This document shows positions 1 through 9,530 of a stretch of DNA of 64,000 nt, piece by piece. This stretch comes from Trametes villosa (Eukaryota; Basidiomycota; Agaricomycetes; Polyporales; Polyporaceae). The stretch covers positions 2,852,001 to 2,916,000 of the forward strand of contig PUDQ02000003.1 in the NCBI GenBank assembly GCA_002964805.2, in the 5' to 3' direction. Numbering within the stretch: the stretch's first letter is position 1; the number at the start of each line of letters is the position of its first letter. Made by a program: the position numbers and the translations under genes. Below the pieces are notes generated by a model. That model saw only the letters and a program-made list of their open reading frames with translations, was not told where the DNA came from and ran no database searches.

Positions 1-638
1 CCCCACTGACGGTCCCAAAAGCCCGCTGCGGCACCACCTCCTCGCGAAGATGAAGACAACGGCGACGATGTCATGAAGGTCGACCCCGACACCCCTCCGA
101 AGAAGCAGAAGACGTTGGGCGGCCGTGCGGCCATCGCTGCAGCACGTGCACGCCTGCCAGCGGAAGGTGACCAGACCAGCACGAAGCAGAAGGGAGCGCC
201 AAGTCTCCCCAACACGCCTCGGTGCGTTCGCTCACCGTCGCCTGCCAGTATCATCGACTAATCTATTCTTAGGAAACCTCCTGCCGGCAAGAAAGCGGAG
301 GCCGCCCACCCGCCCTCAGAAGTTGAGGAGGAGGAGGAGGACGAGGATGAGGGCGAGGACGAGGACGAGGATGAGGAGAATGAGAAAGCAGCAGCCGAGT
401 ACGTGCAGTGTTTTCTCATTGCGTATACTAACAATCTGCATTCAGGTCATCCCCGCCCAGGCCAAAGCCAATCTGCTGCCCCCTCTTCCTGATGTGCAAT
501 AAGGCTGAACACGGGTGCGGGTCAAAGCGCAGGTTGACCCACGGAAAAGCCTACCCGGAGCTGTGGATCACGGCTCACACGGGTGCGGGTGCCCGCAGCC
601 GGATAAGTACCGGATCTGGGTCACGATCTCGGCCTTGA
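1..638 (+). CDS. 3' part of an unknown acidic/basic protein gene, running into a transposon end (partial at left edge)
   Basis: Three exons can be read: about 10-221, 273-398 and 446-638, joined by introns with GT..AG ends. The coding sequence is open upstream of the methionine at 73 back to a stop at 7-9, so an exon border near 17 or a start at 73 are both possible; the 5' end is probably outside the window. The product is low-complexity: a basic stretch (PPKKQK, KKAEAA) followed by a run of Glu/Asp at 319-380, as in nuclear or chromatin-linked proteins, but no domain is recognised. In the spliced frame the last exon does not stop before the hAT terminal repeat at 497; it continues about 45 codons into it and stops at 636-638. 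The C-terminus is therefore a host-transposon chimera, or the real stop has been lost. Confidence 0.45.
497..516 (+). repeat. left terminal inverted repeat of the hAT element
   Basis: Pairs with the reverse complement of 6613-6632; 18 of 20 bases match. The outermost CAATAAGG / CAGTAAGG resembles hAT ends. Confidence 0.65.
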
Positions 639-805
639 GTGGATCCGGAGCAGGTTACCCGAGATCCGGGTTCACACATCATGGGCAAGTCGGGCCTTTC
701 AGCGTCGGAAGGGAAGTTTGAGCACAAAGGACATTCATTAAGGCATAGGCAACATTGGTAAGTAAATGTGTGTTAAGTAAAGCTAGCATGCAACATGTAT
801 AGTAG

Positions 806-1702
806 CTACCAGTCGCCGATCTCCAGCTCAGAGCTCGTCGGGGAGAGCAGCGGCGGCATATCGTCGTCAGTATCAGGCTTGTCGACGACAACACAGCCAC
901 CAGTCACGAGGCGCACGCGAGGAACAGACGCCGACGACGCGGGGGCCGTCGCGGGGGCCATGGGGACGGTGTTCGCAGTCGGCACGGCGGATACGAGGGC
1001 CAGCATCGTGCTCCAGCGTGTGCTGGGCACGGAGGCGCCGGCGCACGAGCCTGGGGACGCGAGCGCGTTGGCGAAGAACTCGACGCCCGATGGCGGGCGG
1101 GCCGTCTCCCCGGCGGTTGTGGCGTAGAGATCCGTAGGATCGTGGAAGATCTCCTAATAAGATACCAGATGTGAGTACGCATGCCAGCCACGCGACACGC
1201 AGGCGAGATGGAATACCACATACCGAGGGTAAGGTATTGCGCATAGCGCTGATGGCGGTGACAAGCACGTCGTCCGCGCGCTCGCCCACGGACAAGGACA
1301 TCGCGCCGCCGACGAGCTCGAGAACGAGCTCGTCGAGGCTTCCAGCAGGTACTCCTGGGAAGTCCGCGGCTATCGCGCGATAGGCTAGAAAGAGACAGAG
1401 CAGGATCCCCGCTTGCTCTTCGCTGACCGCGTCCTCCGGGAGGAGGGTGCTGCGCACGAGGGCAATCCAGCGGTCGCACAGGCGCACGACGATGCGCCCG
1501 TATTCGAAGGTCGGAAGCATGAACTACAGAAACAGCGGTTAGCAAGAGAACGGCGCGGATGGCAAGCCGAACTCACGCGGTAGACCTGGGTGCCGTCGTA
1601 GTGACCCCAGACGATCATGTCGAGGCCGTACTGACGTCTGCCCGTTGCAGGGTCGGTGTACGTGTCGGTAACGAGGTTGATACGAGCCTCTGTAAGAGTC
1701 AT
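806..1702 (-). CDS. unknown passenger protein inside the hAT element
   Basis: Three exons on the minus strand (1702-1577, 1523-1224, 1153-806) give 257 codons plus stop; both introns are phase 0 with GT..AG ends (53 and 70 nt). The protein begins MTLTEARINLVTDTY, has a mixed hydrophobic middle (about residues 45-140) and a low-complexity Ala/Pro/Ser region followed by an acidic end (DTDDDMPPLL, then ELEIGDW). No domain, DNA-binding motif or catalytic motif is recognised. It lies between the terminal repeats and is transcribed away from the transposase, with about 1.27 kb between the two starts. The undamaged frame across three exons, beside a broken transposase, suggests either later decay of the transposase or selection on this gene. 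Its function is unknown. Confidence 0.6.
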
Positions 1703-2973
1703 GGCACGCGGCGGTGGTCGAGTAGAGTGCGGGGAAAGAGGGGGGAGTGGGATGTGTAGGTGACTGACCTCGCCGCGCCGCACTTATGTGCGCGAACCCG
1801 CGTAGTGCTTGCATCGCGACGCGCAAGTCCACACCTTGCGTGGCTTCACCTGTGCTGCGCATAGCGACTTCGCGTGCTCGTCGGCCGATTCGGGTGCTGT
1901 CGTAACCCTTGAGACCGGCAGGAGGTCGACCGTCGCACTTCCCAGCCAAGACGCAGGCCTTGGACATCGTTCGTGACAATTCCCGACACCCGCACCCGGC
2001 CAGATCTGCATTCTGGGTCGTTAGTGTCCCCAGCGTGTTGAAATTCAGGCCGTCCCCGACTCACTTTGCTCAATCACTTGCCATGTCGAACTGCGCCCGC
2101 TCGATCGCTGCTATAGCACGGCGTAGGTGAGCGCTCAGAGATCGGAATCTGCTCTGGTGGCAGATCGAGATCTGTGCACCGAGATTGCGCCAGGAGAAGG
2201 TACGCGAGTAGAGCAAGATCGGGGTGAGTAGAATGAGCCGGTGGTGAGCAGTGTGCTTGAGGTGCGAAGCAGTAGAGGGTGAGCGCGTTTGCGAGGTGAG
2301 TGTGTGGTTCCCAGATAGGCTACTGAACCTACCAGTGATGCAGCGCGCGGCTGCAAACCAAACCTTAAGCTCATAGCGCCTGCCACGTCTCCTTCTTCAA
2401 CCCCACGACCTCGAGAGCCTGCATGGACGGTATACGCCCGCTCGGTACGCATCAAGATCTACTCGCAGGCATTCTCTTCACATCTCATCGTGTCTCCCGG
2501 CTTGGATCTCTACCACTAGCTCGTTCTAGGGCCACACCGCTCCTCACCCTGTCCTGGGCAGATACTGAAACGCCAGCCCTATCCAGCCGAGAAACCCGCA
2601 GGTAACGGCGTCTGTATCTCAGTCTAGGGAGGAGGTTTAACCATTTTTTTGCAGGCCAAGCACGTGGACACTGCTACGTCGAGCAACGTTCGGAACACCA
2701 CCGCGCGCACGTCGCAGCAACGCCGGGTTCGCATGACCAAGCGTGGCATGTCATGGACCCGAAACCGGGAGAGATACCTGTACGCCCAGCTGGCCATCGG
2801 TGAGAGGCTGCCCGCTCAGAGGCATGCCGTTTGGCTAAGTCCATGCTGCCTTGGGAGCTCTAGGATAGCGGCGGCCAGCCTCAGACGTATAAAAGCTCGC
2901 CCGTTTGGCACCTGGTGAGTATCACCCATCCTCACCGCTCGACGATCTTTGCTCACCCCACTGCTCATCGAAA
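1703..2973. other. divergent control region of the hAT element
   Basis: About 1.27 kb between the two transposon genes. Apart from the transposase TATA box I see no gene or conserved motif; short open frames here have no recognisable content. Confidence 0.4.
2888..2895 (+). promoter_or_regulatory. TATA box of the hAT transposase
   Basis: TATAAAAG lies 79 bp before the transposase start codon at 2974, a usual spacing for a fungal TATA promoter. Confidence 0.5.
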
Positions 2974-5900
2974 ATGTCAGCCCGCCAGAGCTCTAACAAG
3001 CGCACCCGCGACAACGCCGCCTCCGACGACGAGACCGCTCCCGCCGCCTCGCAGCAGTCAACTCAAACGACGACCAGCAAGCGCCGCAAAGCCGCCCCGT
3101 CGACTACCTCGTCTACGACCTCCAGTGCTGCCGCCGTCGCGGCTGGCACTGGCGCGTCGTCCGCGTCCTCCAGTGACGCTGCCAGCGCGCCCGTGGTTCG
3201 GGTCGCTTTGGCTGCCACTGCGTCGACCGCCGCTTCAGCCAACACCGCGACCGTCGCAGCCACCGTCGCGGCGACTGTCGCTGGTGCACAGGCTGCGGTC
3301 GCCGAGGGAGACGGGCCTGTTGCCGCGGTCGCCGAGCGCGTGAATGTGGCCAGCACGGGTCGCATCCCCGGCGCATCCGAGAAGCGCGCTCGCTTCCTCG
3401 AGAAGTATAACGGCAAGACCCCCGAGGAGATTCTCGGTAAGTCGACTGCCCTGCGTTTTCCTCATTGTTTGTGCTAACCCTCATACTAGATGCCCTCTCC
3501 AAGAAGTGGCGCTCGGACGTCTACAAGCACTTCCTCGCCCCGAAGATCATCAAGGGTGCTCACGGCACAATCATTCACCGCTTCGTTTGTAGCAGGTAAT
3601 AAGTATTCGACTATCTATGTGCTTGTTAAGCTGACATGTCTTTCTTAGGTACCCTTCGAAGCACGTCGACCGCGTCGACTATGAAGACTCCACCGGCAAT
3701 CTCGTCCGCCACCGCGACCTCTGTGACCCCGAGGACACTCCGGAAGTCGAGCAGATAACCGCGTACGCCCATGGCGCGACGTACAGCCACGCGCGGGTCT
3801 GCTACTTGCTGGTGATGTGGTGTACACGCCGCCACCGCCCGTTCACGATCGTCGAGGACCCGGACTTCCAGGAGCTTATGCGCATGCTGTACGCGAAGGT
3901 GCAGCTTCCCTCGCGCGTGACACTCGCGCGCGACGTCCACACCGTCATGCGCGATGGCGAGGCCCGCGTCATCACATTCTTCACAGTAAGTACTCCCTTA
4001 TATCGTCGATTGGCTTGCGCTGACCGCTTTCAATAGGGTTTGGACAGCAAGATCCACATCTGTGTTGACGGGTGGACCTCGCCGAACGTCATATCGTTCC
4101 TCGGGGTCACCGCTCACTGGCATCGCGCCGGTGAGATCGAGCATATTATCCTCGCTTTCATCAAGTAAGTCCGTTCAGCTACTGGTGCCGACTCTGCTGA
4201 TACTAATGTACATCTTGCAGGCTCATCAATGGTCACACGGGCAAATACCTCGCCGAGATGCTCATTGAGTGTCTCAAGAAGTTCGGCATCGAAAAGAAGG
4301 TACGTGGAGGAGGCTGTCAGGCTCTCATGTAGTAACATACTCACTCGGGCTGTAGGTACTGGTGGTGACGGTTGACAACGCCGACAACAACACCACCATG
4401 TTGAAGGAGATGCACGCCGCCGTGCCTGAGTTGCGCGGGCCGGAGACACGTGTCCGCTGCTTCGGGCATGTCCTGAACTTAGTCGTCAAGGTCAGTTGCA
4501 TCTCACGTCGCGTTGCGACCTTGTACTCCTTGCGTATTGTACTAACCCTTTCTGCTTATGTAGGCAATTATCAGCCAGTTTATGCCGAAGCGCAAGGCGA
4601 CGGGGGACGCCGGCGTCCAAGCCGAGGCCAACGAGGATAGCGACATCGCGGCCTTGAACGACCCCGGCGACCTTGACGAGGAGGATCTCGAGGCCGAGCA
4701 AGAGGCCGACGAGGGGCGCGAGGCCGCAGACGACCTCTTGCTATCCGCCATGGCAGAGGACCACCCCGATATCGTCGTCAGCGCGGAGGACGTCAAAGAG
4801 GGCCGGCTTGCGCTCGAGAAGGTGCGCGAACGCGAGCCCGTGCGCAGCCTTGCGCGCGATACTGACCACATCTAATGATAGATCACGAAGCTTTCCAAGA
4901 AGGTCTGGAACACGCCCACGGTTCGCGCTTCCCTGGCGACGCTCGCGAACGACGCGGACATCAACAGTGAGGTCCTGGTGCGCTCAGTGGCCACGCGCTG
5001 GAACACTATCGCCGCCGTCATCCTCCGCGCGCTGGAGCTCCGCGAGGTCCTCAACGACCTCTGCGACATGGCCCAGTTCAACAAGCCGCGCGGCGTGCGC
5101 CTGCGGCGCTTCATTATCACGGACGGCGAGTGGACGATCCTCGAGCAACTTCATCTCCTCCTCGACATAAGTCTCTATCGCTTCGGTGGCCTGTACACAA
5201 CTGACATACCTTTACACAGCCGTTCGTGTACGCCACGAACCAGATCTCGCACAGCAGCCGCGCGCTCGTGCACGAGGTCATTCCATTCATGGATGTCCTC
5301 ACCGAGCATGTCGACAAGTATATCGCCGATGACACCCTCCACCCCGCGGTCCACACCGCCGCCAAGCGCGGGCGCATTATCCTCGACAAGTACTACCAAC
5401 TGACGGACACTACTATAGTGTACCGCGTCGCTATGAGTAAGTACGCGCCCTTGCATTTGATGCCGTGCTAATACAGATGTTTGCTCCCTACAGTCCTCCA
5501 TCCGCGCTACAAGATGCAGTACTTCAAGGATCAAGTGTGGCCCGAGGAGTGGATCAAGGAGGCACGGTCTATTACCGAAGAAGAATGGAAGACCTACTAC
5601 AAGCCCGAGGGCCCGGTGCCCCCTCCCGCGCGGCCGGCCGCGGCGGCTGGAAAACCTGGCCGACGCAGCGCTGCGGCGTCACAAGCGGTACGTACTCGCG
5701 ATGTCCCACCGCCCGCGGTCTGACAACTGATGCTCCCGCGCGCAGCTTGTAGGGCACACGCGAGCTCTTCGCTTCCGTCACCGGCGCCGGGAAGGGCAGC
5801 CCTCTGAGCGATGCCCTTGAGGCTTACCTCGAGGCGCCACCGCTCAAGACTGTGACTGATCCCCTCAAGTACTGGGATCTTGTCCTCAAGTCTTCCGAGT

Positions 5901-6241
5901 CGGCTGGCGAGCGCGCTCGCGCACATGGCGATTGATTTCTTGTCGGCGCCAGGTGAGTTCGGACTTACCATACATTACATTCGCGCTGACATATAGTAGC
6001 TACATCCACAGACGCTGAACGGGCCTTCTCGCGAGGCCGCCTCACGGTCTCGCGCCTGCGCCACTCGCTCTCGGACGAGACGGTCCGCGCCAACACTGTT
6101 GTGGGTTCGTGGGCGCGCATTGCTGATCTCCTCCCCGAGCACAACATCATCGACGTCATCCGCCAACACGCCAGCCGCAAGGGGGACGCCAGCGGTCCCG
6201 GTGATGGGGCTTCCGCTGCGGATGCGATTGTCCTCGAGTAG
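2974..6241 (+). pseudogene. hAT-family transposase with a frameshift and a doubtful splice donor
   Basis: Twelve exons can be followed: 2974-3436, 3490-3595, 3649-3985, 4037-4164, 4221-4299, 4356-4490, 4564-4821, 4882-~5169, 5220-5436, 5494-5687, 5753-5952 and 6000-6241. The N-terminus is Ser/Ala-rich, followed by a degenerate BED-like zinc-finger region (FVCSRYPSKH..., SGN-like LVRH). The central part has VDGWTSP and VTVDNADNN (RNase H-fold catalytic strands) and the C-terminus has the hAT dimerisation motif (DAERAFSRGRLTVSRLRHSL). Two defects are seen. Exon 11 carries one extra base in the stretch about 5900-5925, so its frame hits TGA at 5933 while the conserved C-terminus lies in another frame. 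Exon 8 ends at ATAAGTCT, without a GT donor in the needed phase. The element is probably non-autonomous now; a sequencing error could explain the single-base change. Confidence 0.75.
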
Positions 6242-6612
6242 CGGCTGTTAGTAGCCTTTACAACCTGTTGTTCGTCATCTTGTATGCAGCCTTCTATAGT
6301 CTCTTATGTCTCGCTTATGTCTCGCTTGTTACTGGCTTCTAATAGACTATGTCTGGTGTTCTTATGTTTTGTATGCACGCTTATCCGACGTTGTAAGCTA
6401 CTTTGTTATACATCTTATACTACATTCTTATACACAACCCGTAATGTTCCATGGGTATTGCCGGCTCCGGGTCTTGATGCAGCTCAACCTGTGGGTTGCG
6501 GGTTTGGATCTCCGGGTCCGGGTCTACTGGCGGGTGTTATCCGTGCAGTTCTGGGTGTGACTTGAGATGTCTACTCAACCCGCAGGTTCGGGTCCGGATA
6601 ATCCGCAGCTCG

Positions 6613-6632
6613 ACCCATGTTCAGCCTTACTG
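6613..6632 (-). repeat. right terminal inverted repeat of the hAT element
   Basis: Reverse complement reads CAGTAAGGCTGAACATGGGT and matches 497-516. It abuts the copia remnant directly. Confidence 0.65.
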
Positions 6633-7008
6633 GGATGCTGTTTGCCATGTTCTGTACTACCTCAACAGCACAAAGCACCTCAAGCTGATGTACAGCGCAA
6701 CAACCCTTACCCTTGTTGGCTATTCCAATGTGGATGGCTCGGTGCACAAGGACCGCAACACCATCTTGGGCTACACATTTCTCATGTATGGTGGTGCTGT
6801 CTTGTGGAGCTCAATGTGCTGGGAACTTGTTTCCCTCTCAACCACCAAATCTGAATATGTTGCCATTACGCACACCGTGAAGAAGGCTCTTTGGCTGTGC
6901 TCCCTCATCAGACAAGTCTTTGAGATGTTTGGCAACCCAATCACGCTCACTAATAGAATGTGGCTGAAGAACAAAGTTGTTAACTATTGTGCTCTTACTG
7001 ATAGTTGA
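6633..7008 (+). pseudogene. Ty1/copia retrotransposon remnant (end of reverse transcriptase and RNase H)
   Basis: An open stretch begins exactly at the hAT end and reads like the copia connection and RNase H region: a DAV...VLYYLNSTKHLKL segment, GYSNVDGSVHKDRNTILGY, then STTKSEYVAI and the ALWLCSLI segment. The usual GYSDAD has Asn for the first Asp. It stops at 7006-7008, and the upstream reverse transcriptase, integrase and gag are missing. The purine tract GGGAGG near 7041, followed by TGTTGACATA, could be the polypurine tract and LTR start of this element, into which the gypsy element then inserted (inference). Confidence 0.7.
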
Positions 7009-7107
7009 GGATAGTTGAGATGTTCAGTTGATGACATCTGGGAGGCTATACTGTTGACATATCTCAGTGTTCATTCAGTAGTGAGTTGCTCAACTTAACA
7101 TTTACTA

Positions 7108-7112
7108 CTTTC
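7108..7112. repeat. target site duplication CTTTC, left copy
   Basis: Identical to 13743-13747 directly after the 3' LTR. Confidence 0.85.
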
Positions 7113-7568
7113 TGTCGTGGAGACGACTAGACGCCCTGTATTTTTCCATATTTTTCCGCATTTTTCCTGCTTTTCTACGGCCATTCTACGGTACTTAGCA
7201 CGCACGGGACTTAGAGTTAGAGTAGATAGATCACGTGACTCATCACCTGACCCCTACCTGCAGGTTGAGTGCATTGTGCGCACAGACCACCTCTACGTTT
7301 GTACCTGTTTGGCTCCCCTTGCTTAGTATATAAGGACCCCCTGTAGCGACCCTAGCCCTCATCTTGACCTCTTGGTCTTTGGGCTAGGTAAGCCTTGTTT
7401 TGTATTCGCTCTTATGTTCTGAATGTTAACTTGGTCTTTGGGCTAGATTCGTCGTGAGAACCTAAGCTCAGGTGTTGAGAGACCTTCGTCCTCCACCCCA
7501 GGGTTAGATCGTGTTAGTTTTCTTAGTTGTGTGCAGTACCTCGTCGTGCCGGGCCTAGCTCCGCGACA
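7113..7568 (+). repeat. 5' LTR of the gypsy element
   Basis: Begins TG and ends CA; same length as, and apparently identical to, 13287-13742. It contains TATATAAGG at 7327 and the presumed transcription start at 7361. Confidence 0.93.
7327..7370 (+). promoter_or_regulatory. LTR promoter: TATA box and predicted mRNA 5' end
   Basis: TATATAAGG starts at 7327. ATCTTGACCT at 7361-7370 starts 34 bp downstream, the distance expected for a Pol II start, and is the exact reverse complement of the primer site at 7571-7580. Confidence 0.6.
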
Positions 7569-7570
7569 TT

Positions 7571-7580
7571 AGGTCAAGAT
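7571..7580 (+). promoter_or_regulatory. self-priming primer binding site
   Basis: AGGTCAAGAT lies 2 nt after the 5' LTR. It lacks the TGG expected for pairing with a tRNA 3' CCA, and is complementary over 10 bases to the predicted 5' end of the element's own RNA. This is the arrangement known for Tf1-type self-priming elements. Confidence 0.6.
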
Positions 7581-8318
7581 CCCCCACCGTGCCGGAGATC
7601 TGCCGACCAGATCCTCCCTCACGCGTAAGTCCTTTCTGCTTCGTGATCACCCCCTGTGTTGGTACCCCTTGCGCACGCGCTTTGTCACCTCGGAGTAACG
7701 GTCAGGGCGCAACCCCAGGCTTGCCGATCTTTTGATTGGTACAATACGCGGAATCTGCCTAACCCGCAGTGTAAAATCCGGTGTTGGTTGTAACGAGTGC
7801 ACCTTCGGGTGTAGGAGGCAAAGAAACGCGGCAATAGGAAGCCAAGGCAGGTTACCCTTGGGCTCGTGTCCCTTGTGGTAAAAGGACACAGCAATAGGCC
7901 GAGGAGGCTGAGCAGTCAGTGTCGGGTAGCGAAATCTGCAGATTAAGTCCCGAGATCGGGAGAGGACACCCTGGATCTTGAGTGCGCCAACAAAGTCCAC
8001 GCCTACGATCGCGACGACAAGGTTGACGTCTTCCGCGACGACGAGGACCTCTGGGCAGACTGCGCTCGGTTCCCCTGTCCCAACCGTCTCTACTCCATCA
8101 CCTCGCCAGAGAATCTATTCGACGACGAAATCACCCCTCGTCTCCAACCTACCTCCCTCAGCCAGATCAGCGAGTTCCTCCCGGAGTTCACCCCGCTTCC
8201 TGACACGCGGGCTCCCACACCGGCACCACCAACGCCGGTCGCTCCTACACCGGTCCCCGCATCACCGGTTCCATCACCCCACCGCACCCCTACCCCCGAA
8301 CCTCCCCTGTCGCCCATC

Positions 8319-9530
8319 ATGTCGACAGAAGCACTCCAAGGACTCATCGACGGGCAGGTCCATATCCAGGCCTCCCTCGCCACCCTCACCGCGACCCTTA
8401 CGGAACTAGTCCAGACCCTCACCCCGCGAGCCCCGGCGCAAGGCGAAGCAGCCGAAGACGCCGCCGGCCCAGCTCCCGCCGCCGCCCCTGCAGTCGCTTC
8501 CCCTCCCACGCGTTTCCTGGATAAGGCCATCCAGAAGCCCACCCCGTTCAAGGGAACTTCGAGCGCTGATGCGCGACGGTTCCTTGCCGCCTTCACCGCC
8601 TACGCCATGTCCACGGGGCCCCTTCTCAACGATCAGGCGGAAGGCGGCTACGTAATCAACGATCAGAAATGGATCGTCGCCGCCCTCACCTACCTCCAGG
8701 ACGAAGCCGCCATCTGGGGAACACCCTACCTCGAACTGGTCGCGGAATCCACACGCGCCAAGCGCCCCTTCCAAGACAGTTGGAGCGAGTTCCGGAAGGC
8801 TTTCAAGGCGCGCTTCGAGACATCCTCTGAAGTGGTTGACGCGAAGAACGCGCTCGCCGCCTTGTGGCAGGGAAGCAAGACCCTTCCCGAGTACGCCGCC
8901 AAGTTCAAGGAGATCATGGGCCGCACCGGCTATTCGGACGCCGACCTCCGCGACCGTTTCTATGAGCACCTCGCCAGCAACATCAAGGACCTGCTCGCTC
9001 AAACTGAGCGCAGTACCAGCACCCTCGACGACCTCATCACCGTCGCCACGGACTTCGACTTCCGTGCTCGGCAGCGCAAGGCCGAGAAGGCACGCGAACA
9101 GGGCAAGCCGTCCTTGTTCCCCCGCTTCGGCACCACGACCACGACCACGACCCCGACCACCCCGTTCAAAGATCCGAACGCGATGGACATCGACTCGACC
9201 CGCACCCGTGAGGCCTTCATCAAGTCGATGACAGGCAAGTGCTTCGGCTGTGGGTCGACCGCCCACAACAAGCGCGACGGCAACCACGAGCGCGACATCT
9301 GCGCGTGGTGCGGAAGGACAGGCCACCGCGAGGTGGTTTGTCAGAGCAAGTACATGGGTCAGCCAAAGAAGCAGCGCGTGGCAGCGACCGAGGAGGAGGC
9401 TCCCTCGGACACCGCAGCCGCCGCTACCGAAGCAACGGTGTCGGCCAGTCAGGTCGACATCATCGCCCAGCTCCTCGAAGGTCAGAGGCAGCTCGCCGCG
9501 CAGATCGAGGCGATGAAGCAGGCTTTTTAG
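8319..9530 (+). CDS. gag: Gag polyprotein of the gypsy element
   Basis: The open frame from ATG 8319 gives 403 residues: an Ala/Pro-rich N-terminal part, a retrotransposon Gag core (about residues 65-240, with FLDKAIQKPTPFKG and later the WSEFRKAFKARF segment), a poly-Thr linker and two zinc-knuckle motifs near residues 307-345. The second knuckle is a complete CX2CX4HX4C (CAWCGRTGHREVVC). The first has Gly where the last Cys is expected. Upstream the same frame stays open back to 7947 and looks coding (acidic segment, then a Thr/Pro-rich segment) but has no ATG, so the true start may be upstream through splicing or a non-AUG codon. Gag ends at TAG directly after a run of five T. Confidence 0.88.
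   Translation: MSTEALQGLIDGQVHIQASLATLTATLTELVQTLTPRAPAQGEAAEDAAGPAPAAAPAVASPPTRFLDKAIQKPTPFKGTSSADARRFLAAFTAYAMSTGPLLNDQAEGGYVINDQKWIVAALTYLQDEAAIWGTPYLELVAESTRAKRPFQDSWSEFRKAFKARFETSSEVVDAKNALAALWQGSKTLPEYAAKFKEIMGRTGYSDADLRDRFYEHLASNIKDLLAQTERSTSTLDDLITVATDFDFRARQRKAEKAREQGKPSLFPRFGTTTTTTTPTTPFKDPNAMDIDSTRTREAFIKSMTGKCFGCGSTAHNKRDGNHERDICAWCGRTGHREVVCQSKYMGQPKKQRVAATEEEAPSDTAAAATEATVSASQVDIIAQLLEGQRQLAAQIEAMKQAF

Larger units (their letters stand above)
497..6632 (+). mobile_element. hAT-type DNA transposon with two divergent genes, probably inactive
   Basis: The borders are set by a 20-bp inverted match with two mismatches, starting CARTAAGGCTGAAC, at 497-516 and (reverse strand) 6613-6632. 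GGGT-rich subterminal motifs lie inside both ends (about 510-670 and 6450-6610). The element holds a hAT transposase on the plus strand (2974-6241) and a separate three-exon gene on the minus strand (806-1702). No clean 8-bp target duplication is seen: the left flank is the unknown host gene and the right flank is a Ty1/copia remnant, so one side has probably been rearranged. The broken transposase suggests that this copy could move only if helped in trans. Confidence 0.65.

Noticed and set aside
489..6640. Possible 8-bp target duplication around the hAT element (CTGATGTG / GGATGCTG)
   Set aside because: The two octamers share only a short GATG core at shifted positions; not convincing.
7647..8000. 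Minus-strand open frame of 117 codons in the gypsy leader
   Set aside because: No motif, lies in the element's untranslated leader; chance frame is more likely.
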